DNA of 64,000 nt from Eumeta japonica (GCA_005406025.1 BGZK01001335.1:104936-168935); one strand, 5' to 3'; positions 35,877 through 47,065 are shown, numbered from the stretch's first letter. A program made the numbers and translations. The notes: generated by a model from the sequence alone, not told the origin.

Positions 35877-37232
35877 CTACATCAAAGGTTTCAACACACA
35901 TTGATTCATCACAAATCTGGAATGTTTGGCAAAGAAACGTTTTCCGGAATGCCGTAATACATCGAAATATTTTTCTAATTTATCGTTATTCGATCTATAT
36001 GTCAACATATAAAAACTGTCGAGACCGAAATAGGTTTTTAGGTCTTCACACAATTGCATAATTTACCTTATTGTAATGATAAATGCATTTGCGAACTTAA
36101 TACATTATATTTTACGTTACATTATATTATACAATACATTATATTTTTGAGAACATCAAAAATATAATGTATTTTTCAATTTTTTATTATAAAATAAATT
36201 TTTATGTTGATATACCTTTACGTATGGTAAATTAAAATAAAAATCTGACCTGAAATTGGTGACCAAGGCTCTTATTTTAAATCCAAAGTAAATAATCGAT
36301 TGATGGCATGTAATATCCATTTCTCTAGATGTTCATCAGTTGTGTTGGATGCGATAAATGATTGCCAATCACTAGTTTCCAGTTACTCGTTATCCCTTTA
36401 ATCATTATTGTAAAAGCATAACTAGCTGCATATGACCCTTGAACAACGTCAACATCATTTATGCCTAATATTTTGTCTCGTTTAGTATCGTAAAAAAGAG
36501 AGCTCCATGCAAAGACAATCTCTTTCTTTAAATGACATATATTTAACAATTTGGAACAAACTTTCCCAAATATATTCATTTATTCTAGTGTCGATCGGTA
36601 TTTATATAGTTGCTAGAGTACTTTTACATAGGAAAATAGAGTTTTAGATAAAAATATGTAAGCTTGCGGGTTGCTGTAATATGTGTTTAGACAAAATAAT
36701 TTGAATGCTTTTTTTTTAATTTTTACTTGTGATTTGACGATTTTACTTAAAGTTTGTGTTAAATATTTATCGCATTGAAAAGAAAACCTTTTGGGTATCG
36801 TTGTTTTGATTTTGATCCGACAAGTTGCTTTATTTTTAATGCCTTCTTGAGACATATTTATATTGCATAGTGTCAATTCTTCTGTCCGTTTAGTCTTATT
36901 GAATGTATGCCAACCAGATTCTTATGAAAGTGTATTGCATGATGACTGATGGATGGATTGTTACATATTTCCAATGGAATCATGCAAACGTCTGTTTGAA
37001 CACCTTGACTATGTAAATCTAGTATATATTCTGTTGTTGAGAATTTCGTCTGTGTACCGGTTGAATAAATTGAAGCAGGCGGTAAATTTAATATGGGGAT
37101 TTCATTGCCTTTTAATTTCTTTTTTGAATACATAAATTTTTCTAGATATAATCCACACACATGTGTTACAGGTCTATTTGATTTTTGCTCCTCAAATCTG
37201 GTCTTCGACATACTTCTATCCATGATCGGCAT
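35877..37232 (-). pseudogene. P-element/THAP9-like transposase, decayed
   Basis: The minus strand reads, in order: an N-terminal segment (37232-36873, MPIMDRSMSKTRFEEQKSNR..., with STGTQT), NPQAYIFLSKTLF (about 36670), INIFGKVCSKLLN-like residues in MNIFGKVCSKLLNICHLKKE, then SSLFYDTKRDKILGINDVD, GSYAASYAFTIMIKGITSNW (about 36360-36450), a helix-like KWILHAINRLFTL (about 36290), and lastly NNDKLEKYFDVLRHSGKRF (about 35930-35990). These blocks and their order fit P-element-type transposases. The catalytic DExSLK-like motif before SSLFYD seems cut out, and VTNFRSDF at 36241-36263 stands where the family has an Asp-Gln-Gly-containing motif. The start is preceded by tttattttttag, a good splice acceptor, so an upstream THAP exon would be expected; none is found on this strand. 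Family call is strong; the catalytic losses are inferred from memory of the family. Confidence 0.78.
36133..36173. repeat. perfect hairpin, 18-bp stem, inside the P-like pseudogene
   Basis: Positions 36133-36150 pair exactly with 36156-36173 across a 5-base loop. It lies in the non-matching interval between the core and C-terminal blocks of the transposase pseudogene, so it arose or was inserted after the gene died, or in an intron. Confidence 0.8.
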
Positions 37233-37240
37233 CTAAAAAA

Positions 37241-37540
37241 TAAACATATACAATTTAATATTCACACATATTATAAAATACAAAATCTTTCTGTTTGTCT
37301 GTTTCGCTGACTAGGTTTTAATGTACATTTTGATATGATAGTTAATTTACAATATTGATGTTAACGATTTTAGGACAGCATATTGAAAGACAAATAGTAA
37401 AATATTGTTTGTTTTACTACTACTTAAGATTTATTGTACAAAAGCTATAAAAAGTACGTAACATCGTGCATATTATGTAACATACATACATGGTTTACAA
37501 AATGTATAGGTATTGAAATATTAATTTGTTCGATTTGTTT
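37241..37540. other. AT-rich non-coding stretch
   Basis: Would be upstream intron sequence of the P-like gene on the minus strand. No THAP pattern (Cys-x2-4-Cys ... Cys-x2-His) is seen here. Confidence 0.4.
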
Positions 37541-38035
37541 GGCGAGGGATCGGTGTGGGGAATGCGATTAGTGGGAAGGAACAGCAGGATCCGATCGTCG
37601 GCATCAGGCTCGGTTTGAGAGAATCAAGATCGAGCGGTTTATCAGAGATCAACATCAGGCGTTTTTCGGACAAAGGGAGATTTCTGCGATCCGGGTTTAT
37701 CAGGATCCGGATCAAAGTCAGTTCCGGATCATTGGTTCGAGAATCAAAGGCGCATCAGTTCGGGATCATCAAATCATCAATTCATCAAATCGATCATCAT
37801 TTTCGGATATTCAGTCAAATCATCAAACGGATCTGTCGTTCCGGAATCGATCCGGCATCGACGAATCAGAAGTCATCCGACGCTCGATTCGCCAGATCAT
37901 CGGTCAGGAATAAAGCGGATCAGTTCGAGAATCAATCCGGAATCAAGGCGGATTTGAAAATCGTCATCAGGCAGGATCGGAGAAGAGAGAATCAGGAGGA
38001 AGAGAGAGAAAGACAGGTGAAGATTAAAGGATGAA
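37541..38035 (+). repeat. GATC-rich degenerate periodic island
   Basis: The word gatc occurs about 17 times in under 500 bases, in contexts such as ggatccggatcaaag, gggatcatcaaatcatc and gcgatccggg, spaced at short irregular intervals. The 159-codon open frame at 37555-38034 (RSSGLSEINIRRFSDKGRFL...) results from this periodicity and from fewer stop words; it has no domain. The island lies between the P-like core and the THAP exon. It is denser than the related island at 27440. Confidence 0.6.
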
Positions 38036-38336
38036 ATATCAATCATTATATTTTATCCACGTGGATAAATAAATCTAATATGTATGTAAAATAAATAATG
38101 TGATGTATCCTATCGAATATTTTATATACTTCGTATATAAAAGTAAATTCATAATATCAACAATAGGCTAGTTGACAAAATTTGGAAATTAGTTTAAAAC
38201 TATAGCTTAGCATCTATTTCACCCCAAAAATATATTATTTTAAGAAAAATAGGTTTTTTACATTAGTACTTTGAGTCTTTAGAAATGAACTTGAAATTGA
38301 CCGCGAAAAAGGCCAAGACTGTCATGGCGTCTTGAA
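38036..38336. other. AT-rich non-coding stretch
   Basis: Nothing recognised; it may contain the outer end of the THAP-bearing element. Confidence 0.35.
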
Positions 38337-39055
38337 TGACGTCACACCTCGCGAAACAGCCGTGTTTGTTTATGACAGTCATTTGTGTTTTTTAATAAAT
38401 AATGAATTCCTCGTATTATTAATACTGTATAGTGCCCCAATGTAAAAGTACAACGATAAAAACGCCAGACAAATTATTCATACAAGTTCCAAACAATGAA
38501 GAAATACGAAGAAAGTGGTTAAAAATGGCAAGGAGGCAAGATGCTCTTGCTTGATCAACTAATTCCACAATTTATTTCTGTGAAGATAATTTTGATGTAA
38601 GTATTAAATACAACTTGATATATCTATTTATAAATGTGTAGTAAAAAAAATGAATTATGTCAAAGTTTTTTACACTTTGTATTCGCTAACCTCAGTCAGT
38701 TCAGTATTTACATTCCACAGTAGGTAAATGCACCTCTCTGACTAGTAACTGCTAATTAAATAAGACTTTGTTCTTCATATAATACTTACATAGAAGTTTT
38801 AACATTGCGAAATTCCGATGAACAAAGCAAAAAAATTGCCAAGCATAACGATGTCAACGTTGGGCAAATTATTGCTGTTTGCTCTGCTAAATCCTGATTC
38901 CATGGCAAATTATACCTGTCTTTCAAGATAAAACTAAAAACGAACTGTATTAATTTAACAATAATTGGTGCAAACTCGAAATAACCTGTTCACTTTTTAC
39001 GAAAATGACAGCGACAACGTAGCGTTTCGCGCTCGTTTCGCGAGGTGTGACGTCA
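38337..39055 (+). mobile_element. decayed THAP-bearing element between 21-bp inverted repeats
   Basis: The 21-base word at 38337-38357 (tgacgtcacacctcgcgaaa plus one base) is exactly inverted at 39035-39055. Both contain the CRE-like palindrome tgacgtca. The THAP exon lies between them at 38426-38597. P-type elements have a THAP domain and subterminal inverted repeats recognised by it, so the layout fits a P-like or other THAP transposon reduced to about 0.7 kb. The outer ends and target duplication are not resolved; similarity between the two outer flanks is weak. Confidence 0.6.
38426..38597 (+). pseudogene. THAP zinc-finger exon, broken
   Basis: The frame reads CIVPQCKSTTIKTPDKLFIQ (38426-38485), then VPNNEEIRRKWLKMARRQ, a stop at 38552-38554, and STNSTIYFCEDNFD. 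THAP domains are C2CH zinc fingers that bind DNA: the first Cys pair is CIVPQC, and the last pair is normally C-x-x-His-Phe. Here C-E-D-N-F carries Asn in place of the zinc His. The tryptophan in RRKWLKM fits the conserved one. A gtaagt donor-like site follows at 38597, so this looks like exon 1 of a spliced transposase. No start codon survives: a taa lies just upstream of the first Cys. Confidence 0.8.
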
Positions 39056-39585
39056 CGCTTCTGTAATTGGTGTTTAATGTCACGTAATTAAACGCCTCAT
39101 TTTGTCGATTTATTTTCCGAAAATATTATTAATCTTTTATTAGTTTTGTAGAAAAGTTGTTTTTTTATTTACTAATTATCATGGTTAATCATTTGAAACT
39201 CAAAGCCATCCGATTTATTCTTAGTGGAAACAAGCCTATTAATATTTAAAGTAGGCTGCACTGAAGTCGAAACAATATACAAATTTCTCCTCAATGTTGT
39301 GGTAAGAGTAAGTATTTATTTCGTATTAAACACCAACTCCGTTAGTTCTCCTCTGAATTCGTATTGTACTCAGATAACACTAATCTGTCGTCGCGTGGGA
39401 ATCTATGTAACTTCAAGTCCTTATTCCAACTCGACGTGGACTCACAGTTATGAATGGAACAAGTCGTATTAAGTATTATCAATTCGTGATTAATTCGCAT
39501 TACCTTACAAAGCGCACCCAAATATCGCACGTGCTAGCGACCGCTAACTGAGTGAGAAGGCGGGCGGTACGGTGACTCCTCAGCG
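39056..39585. other. non-coding stretch
   Basis: Nothing recognised. Confidence 0.4.
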
Positions 39586-39592
39586 CGGTACC

Positions 39593-39688
39593 CCGCACCG
39601 CCCGCACCGCCCGTACCACCAGCACCACCAGCACCACCCGCACCGCCCGCACCGCCCGCACCGCCCGCACCGCCCGCACGCCCCCCGT
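39593..39688 (+). repeat. GC-rich 9-bp minisatellite (caccgcccg)
   Basis: About ten copies of caccgcccg with variants such as caccaccag in the middle. It opens frames on both strands with His-Arg-Pro and Val-Arg-Ala repeats, which are by-products. GC-rich against AT-rich flanks. Confidence 0.85.
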
Positions 39689-40205
39689 GCACCGAGCCCT
39701 CCTTCGTCCCAACGCAACTACAACCCCTTTACAAGAGCAGCTACAATGTTACTGATCCACTTCGTTCTGCTAAGTTGACCATCTCACAATTTGTATTTGA
39801 AATAACAATTCGGATACGTTTGAATATTGTAAATTTATTTTAAGGAAATTGATGTTTTTTGCTGAGACAAATTATTTAATTCCTTAATTAATAATGTAAA
39901 TAAACTTCGATAATTATAATACATAGATATTGCACACTTTTATTATTACAAGTAAAAAGGTATATATGTATATGTAATTAATCAATAATCAAAAGGAACT
40001 CACACGAAAGAACACAAAATGTTACATACTAAGAAATATCGTATCTGTTTTATTTTTTTTGTCAGTGCAATTTAAAATAATGTACTTATAAATCGTAATT
40101 ATTGTAAATCTTTTACCATTTAATAAGTACAGATAAAAAAAATCGATTAATGTCTCTTTTACGTTCATACCTTTCCTTACGTTCATAGCATCAATTAGAA
40201 TAGAT
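39689..40205. other. AT-rich non-coding stretch
   Basis: Nothing recognised. Confidence 0.4.
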
Positions 40206-40208
40206 AAT

Positions 40209-40460
40209 TGTGCAACTCGTGCGACAAGTTGTCGATTGCCGACGAAAGCGAAGTTGAACGCACGAGCGAAGCGAGTGCGGTCAGTCGCTTGAGTGGATAA
40301 TCGAGTTGCACATATTATTTTGTATTACAAATGCGGCGATTTATGTGGTTACAAAATATATTTAAATTTGCGTGTGCCAAGAATAATTTGCGTGCGACAA
40401 GTAAACTTGTCGCACGGAAATTCAAATGTCGAACGTGCGTTCAATTTGTCGCACTCAAAT
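40209..40460. repeat. nested inverted-repeat cluster
   Basis: tgtgcaactcg at 40209-40219 is inverted at 40302-40312. The 12-base word cgtgcgacaagt occurs at 40218-40229 and 40391-40402 and is inverted at 40405-40416, forming a 12-bp stem with a 2-base loop. A shorter form (ttgtcgcac) follows near 40446. No coding. Possibly a small foldback element or protein-binding array. Confidence 0.65.
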
Positions 40461-42270
40461 AACAGTTTTATTTATGAAAAAACTCACGCGTAACTTTAAA
40501 ATGGGCAAACGGTTCTTTTTCAACCGCAACAGCGAGCGTCAAGATACTACTTTCCCCGCATGAGTAATACAAAACATATTTACACTTTTATAACTTTTAT
40601 CACACAGGATGAACGTAAATGTGTTTTGGCCGCTTATAAAAACTTAAGGATCACTAAGGTATAACATTATTTTGCACCAAATATGGAAAAAATAAAAAAG
40701 AAGCAGCATTTTTTCTGCGACATCAGATCCGCAACAGAAATCAGAACTAAAATAGGAACAAGAACGAAGTTGGAGAGAGACGGGATGAAAATATGTATGT
40801 AAATGGGAGTTGTCTTTATGCTAAAGCGCAGTTGCGAGCAAATGCTGTTTTTATTTTATTAATAAATAGATCACGTTATATTAAGCTTCACTTTAGAAGG
40901 TTTAGTAACTAAAGTTCCTTAAAAATATTTCAGGAATGATATGGGCTATGCACTTGATAATGTAATTTTATATTATAAAGATTCTATTTATTATTACCGC
41001 GTTCATAAAAATCAAAACAAATGGACTTGAAACTTCTTTACGTTAATAATTAAAACAAAAATATTGATGAAAAAAGTAAATTAAACACGAACATTGAAGA
41101 ATTTATGTAAAAACTTTCCCTTTTGTTCTTATTAAATCTAAAACTTATGGGAACCTCCAAGGTTTCACGTCGTTTTGTTTGAAGATTTGTGATATATTGT
41201 ATATTTGTTATTCTTGATATATATCATATGCTCAAAAACTCATTCAATTTTCTTGAACGTTAAACTTGACTTTCGACAACTTGATGTTCAAGTGAAACGC
41301 GTAGTTTCGCTTAATTAACGGTGTAGTTTTATCTTATAAAAGTGAAATTGCATTTCAACAGAAGTATCTCCTCTGGGAACGCGAAACAACGAACCGGGGA
41401 GGTAGACGGTGCACTTAAACAATAAGTTGGGAACGTCCTGTAAAGTCTTATTAGTACTATTTTATTGCAAACAATTTTGTTTTTAATGCAATTTGGGTCC
41501 ATTTTCTGCAGGTTTTCTTTATTTTTAGGGTACCGAACCCGAAGGATTGCCCCACAGTCCTCGAATTCATAATTCTCTTGTCAACAACATCGTTTCTTCG
41601 GCGAATCGATTAAATAATCAAACCAGTATTTAATGAATAATGACGTGCATACATGACAATAATATGCATAAACATACACAATAACAAAGCGAACGAGATA
41701 TTCGAATAAGATTTTGAAGGTTATTGATTGTTATACTAAAGCAAATGGTTAACCGTTACTCCATTAAGGGAACGACATTATATGTTTAATTCTATAGTAA
41801 ATACCCGTGTTTTCTTTGACACACATTTTAATCAAAACAACTATAATGGTTTTTGATAAATCGTTTAAAACGTTTTTATCTTAATTTTGCTTGCTCATAC
41901 ATTTAATATATATAAATAAGGCAATACCGAAATTTAAATTTAATTACAAAATCGACTTATAATTTTCCGTATGGTTGGCAATATGTAAAAACGTTTTCAA
42001 AACAAATATTATTTTCAAGCATTGCAGATATATCCACTTAAAGTGTTTGAATATTTTGTCGATTTTGATAGACGAATGATTGTTACAGACCCGTTTTCAG
42101 CTATTACCAAGAACAGAAACGTATCAATTTGAACACCACACGACATGGTGACAGCTAATTAACGTTCCGGAGCAAATTTTATGATTTGTACAACGCTTGG
42201 CGTTCATTTTATGTAGCCAGCACATTTCTTTGTGAGCACATACTTTGAAAGGTTTTGTTTGAGAACGACT
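40461..42270. other. AT-rich non-coding stretch
   Basis: No gene or recognised repeat family. Confidence 0.4.
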
Positions 42271-42274
42271 CCTG

Positions 42275-42505
42275 CTATACTTCACAGGTTTCTGCAACAA
42301 TTATCAAATTATAGTGGGATGCATGGTCAATAAAGTTTCCATTTACATCGATGCTGATGTAGGGTTTCCTGCAATTGGTTTTGAAACGATATCGCATAGT
42401 CGGCTCTATGGAATAGCTGCGATCACAACGTACAGAAAAATGCTGGCCAATGTGGTAATAAGACAACACGCATTTGGGGTTCCTTACTAACAACATAAAT
42501 GACAT
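42275..42505 (-). CDS. possible small secreted protein or exon, unrecognised
   Basis: A 76-residue open frame on the minus strand has mixed, protein-like composition with four Cys and no low complexity (for example HIGQHFSVRCDRSYSIEPTM). Reading past the first ATG, the in-frame upstream residues (INAIINFMSFMLLV) are hydrophobic, like a signal peptide lacking its own start. A long pyrimidine tract ending in ttaattttaag on the minus strand at about 42552 resembles a splice acceptor, but no frame is open from it. I recognise no family. It may be a relic or chance. Confidence 0.25.
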   Translation of the reverse strand: MSFMLLVRNPKCVLSYYHIGQHFSVRCDRSYSIEPTMRYRFKTNCRKPYISIDVNGNFIDHASHYNLIIVAETCEV

Positions 42506-42509
42506 GAAA

Positions 42510-42800
42510 TTTATAATTGCATTAATTTTGTATTACTGTAACGCGTTACCTCTTAAAATTAAAGAAAAAAAACAAAAAAAAAATAATCTAAAATATTATA
42601 TGTACAAATATATATGTAATATGCACAAATGTATGTTTGAGTGGTAGGAAAGTCCATATTCATACTTATATGCGTGGATAATAAAAGTTTTACTATTGAA
42701 AATCATAAATTATGAACATCCAAAAGAATGTATAAATAAAATAAAATCGGTTTAAAATATTTTTTTTCTGAATTCGTCTATAAAACTATTTGCTCTAATA
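42510..42800. other. AT-rich non-coding stretch
   Basis: Includes the poly-purine tract mentioned for the open frame at 42275. Nothing else is recognised. Confidence 0.35.
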
Positions 42801-42804
42801 AGCG

Positions 42805-43085
42805 CTTGCCTGTAACATGCATTAACATGCAGCATGCAACCCACCGCTGACTCTCGAATCTGCCTCTCCACTACGAATCTCTATCCAATGAATGGAATAT
42901 TGATTTGAGGGGATTGACAGATATCGAACACCTAAGCAAGTGTTAATTTTATTTTTTATAATTTTCTTAGTCCGCTAATCGTTATAATGATAATTTCTAC
43001 GTACGTTTCATGCCAACTACGCACATCCTCAGGAAATTGCAGACAGTCACATCCACCAAGAATTAACACCTCATACAATACAATA
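42805..43085 (+). repeat. foldback family, single-arm copy
   Basis: Same order and orientation as the left arm of the element at 30356: gcttgcctgtaacatgcatt, cccaccgctgactctcgaat, gatatcgaacacctaagcaa, then gcagacagtcacatccacc. It is followed directly by gaattaacacctcatacaat, the tail that ends the complete element. The spacer, palindrome and second arm are missing, so it looks like a deletion derivative. Confidence 0.85.
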
Positions 43086-44150
43086 ATTGCTCAATTTCCT
43101 TTTTAAATCTTTTAAACACATCACTTAAAAATTAAAAGAATGATTCACAAATGAACAACATTGGAGGCTAAGTATTATGCCGCAAACTGAATATTTTAAA
43201 GGAAAACTTGGTTACGAGTCTCCGCAATTGGAGTGCAGAAAAACAATTTTTTCATCTCTTAATTTTTAGAATGCAAATCTGCCTCCATATTTCTTACAGA
43301 CATAATTCTATCACGACGTACATAAGACATCAGTTCGCTTAATTTCATCTAAATCGATAAATAAGTCACGGAATAGGAAGGTTCCGGATAGATATACGGA
43401 TAAGACGACACTAAAAAGTTTCTTCTTATTGCATCTCCTAATATTATGGATACATTGGTTGCTCTATACGGTAAAATACGCGGGTCCGAAGCACCGATGT
43501 AAGCGAAACAATAATATTCTAACATCCACGACAAACAGGTAATTTTCCCATTTCGTACGAAATAGTGTAATTTCAGTTCGGCGGTCGACTTATAAGGTTC
43601 AAATTAAAGGGATTTGCTCGATGTTCTGCGAAACGTCGCGTTGAAAGGTCGGCGGTTTGTGTATTAGGTATTTTTCAAAGCACACGCCGGGTATTGTATT
43701 ACTATTAAGCTGCCTTTGCTGGTTAATACGAATGCTTTTGAAAAAAAAAAAAACCAAAAACAAACGAATTCGTGAACATTACGCTTTCAAGAATTAAGGT
43801 GTTAACAGCCGTTATACTTTTGATTTACATTTTCAGTTGGCGTTATTTTCTTTATGCCTAGATTTGTAGGGTATTCCGAATATCCTATTAGGTTATTGAA
43901 GCGGTTAGGGTTAAACTCAGTGAATTCCGAGGATTGTCTTTTATGTGTTCATGAATGTAAACAGTGTTAAAATAAAGTTCAATAAGGGATTACAAATATA
44001 ATCGGAAATATGTATTATTAGGTAACAAGTAAATAAGGATCGAGGAGTAAGTTTATGTTTCAATTCCGTAGATATATGATAACGATCAAGAAACCATATC
44101 AAATGATATAACAAATAGTGGCATATTAATCAATTATCTAAATAAATCTA
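43086..44150. other. non-coding stretch
   Basis: Nothing recognised. Confidence 0.4.
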
Positions 44151-44154
44151 CTGC

Positions 44155-44400
44155 AGTAGCGCCATGGTGTGATCAATTTCCCCATCGCACGAAAATGGGT
44201 CGGCTCGACCCGTAAGACGTCGCACTCTTATAAATACAGGTGTGAAGTAGCAGCTTCCACTATTGCGTTTTGTCCAGTGAGTAAGAGTTCCGGTGGCTTG
44301 CTTCCCCTTCCATCAGATACCCTCTTCCTTTCCAGTCGTCGCGGCGACGCACTGGTGACTCTTTTTCACCTCATTAAGCTGGTAAAAGTGTGTTAGATTT
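44155..44400 (+). repeat. unclassified repeat family C, copy 3
   Basis: The best preserved copy by eye: gggtcggctcgacccgtaag at about 44195, gtagcagcttccactattg, gtccagtgagtaagagttcc and ggtggcttgcttcccc. It may be the youngest of the four. Confidence 0.75.
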
Positions 44401-45715
44401 GCTAGTTATAGTTACTTTATTTAGTAGCAGATTGCTAATAATAATATCAAATTATTCTAAATAATTAGTTAAAAAGAGAATATATTACAATGAAAGGTTT
44501 ATTAGAAATCCAATTAATGATATTTGAAGCAGGGTGGCGGTCGTAAGACATTACCGATCACGCTTATAGGAAACAACATATACATGCATGCATATGTATG
44601 TATTGAATTTTCACGTCTATTGTGTTTGTAGATCTACTTGAATAATGATGACGGATTTTACACGCGCCGGGACAGCCCTGAAAAATGGTCAGTTCGGGGG
44701 CTCACCTAGATTTCGCCGACGCTTCAGGTGTCCAGGCACCACGGGCCGCCATCATCTAGTGGCATTGTTTTGTTATTTTTTTGTTTATAAAACTGAGTTG
44801 ATCCCACACCAATCCGCATTTTCCGATTTATTTCACTCGTCCGCGCGTAAGCGAAGTACCTTCGATGGCAGCTGATAAGTAAATCTATATGACGTATACT
44901 CACGCATGTCTCCCCGCCCTCGCGTCTGTCAGTTGTCTTTTGTCTATGGGAGACAAACTGTACCATTGAAGGAGGTAAAATGACGTAAACAGATTTTGTA
45001 ATTCCTTTTTTATAAAAAAATCCTGTATAGGATCTAAATATGCTATTTATGGTTTGCTTTTTTGTAAATTTATATAATACATATTATATAAATTTTTAAA
45101 TGGACAACCCTTGATCAGTAATATGATCCACGAGTTCGTCACAAATATAATGAAGTGTGATTCTAATTCAAGTATCTTATTAAAGAACTCGATAGTGTGA
45201 AAGGCGTTAATTTTATTCCGAATCTATTGCAAATTAATTTATGTTTTTATTGATATTATTATCTAGATTTTGCACGACTCATAATGCGAAGCATTAAGAA
45301 GTGCTCTACGAACGAATAATTTTTTTTCCTCAATTTCGTAACTTTTTTCATCAATAACACGATTAATAATTCATGTAATTTTATTAACCTGTGCACTATT
45401 TGATAGATAATTTAATGAAGATTAATTCTATCACTGGTTCAAATCGATTTAACATAATACAATTAGAAAAACTATCAAAATAGTCAAAGAAATTTCGTGT
45501 CAATCAACACTTTTTCGTTCCGGACGATAGCGAGCGTAAAAATTCACTAATTTGATCCATTTTTTTTTAATAGCTTGAGATCCACTGTCCGGAGATTGGT
45601 ATTGAAAATGGTTAACTTGATTTGTGTCGTTTAATAGTTATTAACAAAAAACGAATGAACATCATGAGTCGTGCACTTTTGGATTTTCCAAATATTTAAT
45701 TTTTTTATAGTATTT
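44401..45715. other. non-coding stretch
   Basis: A slightly GC-rich part at 44650-44760 gives open frames without motifs. An AT-only hairpin lies at 45066-45095 (14-bp stem, 2-base loop). Nothing else. Confidence 0.35.
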
Positions 45716-45719
45716 TTAA

Positions 45720-45815
45720 AGAGCAAACGAAGACGCAGGCCACCAGGAAATAGATAGTCACTGCCGCCCATTGATACCCACTGCCTCAGAGGAATCACTA
45801 GTATGTTGCCGTATT
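45720..45815 (-). repeat. fragment of a common lepidopteran repeat (E)
   Basis: The words gacgcaggccacc, gtcactgccgcccattgata and cagaggaatcac follow the order of a repeat whose wording I know from many Lepidoptera, probably a LINE 3' region. A related scrap lies at 58905. Orientation is uncertain. Confidence 0.5.
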
Positions 45816-46550
45816 TACACTTACAATTTACTTTACTTGAAAGTAAAATTTTTATGACGCACAACAGATACAAAATTATATTATATGTCACGTAGAGGGA
45901 GTTATGTTGATCATTAAATACATAATATTTGTATGTATATATTGCGATAAATATAAAAAAGGAAAATCTATTCTAAGTACAAAAACTGCAGAACTCTGGA
46001 CATTGAATCTCTTTGTAGCAGATCTTTTAATCTAATCTGTGTGAGTTATTTTTGTACATGTTACAATGTAGTGTATTAACTTCATTTTCTTGCTAAGGAA
46101 TCAGCTCTTAATTTTTTAAAATTTGTTGTAAACGAAATCCTGTATAGTTTCTGACTAAATTGTTTGACATTTTTTCTTGTAAATTTGTTAATATCAGTAA
46201 TTGCATTAATAAACGAAGCTTAGTACAGGCATTATTTAATAACATTAATTCGTCTATAGTTTAATTATAAAAGGCTTTACTGCTCAGCCTACGCAATCTG
46301 TCTAATTAACTAAGTAACATTACCGTGTTTCGAGATTGAAGATGATTGGGGTTACAACTTAATAGAGTGAGTGAACCGATCTGTATTCGAGTTGTAATTT
46401 CATTTTATAATTAGCGCAACAAGAAACGATAAACAATTATTCGTTTCTACTTTTATAGTAACTTGAATATAACCTTCTAAGCTATTATACAATATTCTAT
46501 TTAGCAACTTCAACAATAGAAATCGTCTCATCGACGTTTTCCTGAAATAT
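45816..46550. other. AT-rich non-coding stretch
   Basis: Nothing recognised. Confidence 0.4.
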
Positions 46551-46554
46551 TCAA

Positions 46555-46760
46555 TTACATGCCACAAACAACCCACCGCTAATCCTCGAATCTCGTATCG
46601 CACTACAAATCATCTTAGTAATTGAATTATATTTCTATAAAATTGAAAGATATTGAACAACGTTAAATTTTCATTTATCTTAACCACCAATTTAATTAGT
46701 ATATAATTTTTACGTACGTTTCGTGCTTATAAAGCATATCATCAGGAAGAACTGAGCAAT
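46555..46760 (+). repeat. foldback family, strongly diverged arm
   Basis: Shares caacccaccgctaatcctcg, a gatattgaacaacgtta-like segment, ttttacgtacgtttcgtgc and catatcatcaggaaga in the family's order. No tail is recognised. Older than the other copies by appearance. Confidence 0.65.
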
Positions 46761-47059
46761 AACATTCATCAGCATGCCAGAAGTAAAATATATAGCAGAT
46801 ACACTCTCAAACACCAATGGAAACACTATATAGTACATCAAAGGGTGACCGAAGCTGCCATTAGTCACAGACAGTCCATTGATAAGAATGCTCGACATTT
46901 GTCATAGGATAACTAACACCAATTATTGCGCAAATTGTTACAGACAATCGTGCAACAACAACGCTGATTTATAAGTCTCAATTTGGTCATTAAGTGTATT
47001 GCCAATATTTTAATGTTCTGAAATTTCTAGTGATTCCAAAATATTAAACCTTTTAACCG

Positions 47060-47060
<1 letters not shown>
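46761..47060. other. AT-rich non-coding stretch
   Basis: Nothing recognised. Confidence 0.35.

Positions 47061-47065
<5 letters not shown>

Noticed and set aside
37555..38034. 159-codon open frame taken as a gene
   Set aside because: It follows from the GATC-type periodicity of the region; no domain, no start context, and the same style of frame appears in the other periodic island at 27440.
39500..39778. His-Arg-Pro and Val-Arg-Ala repeat proteins
   Set aside because: They are two readings of the caccgcccg minisatellite.
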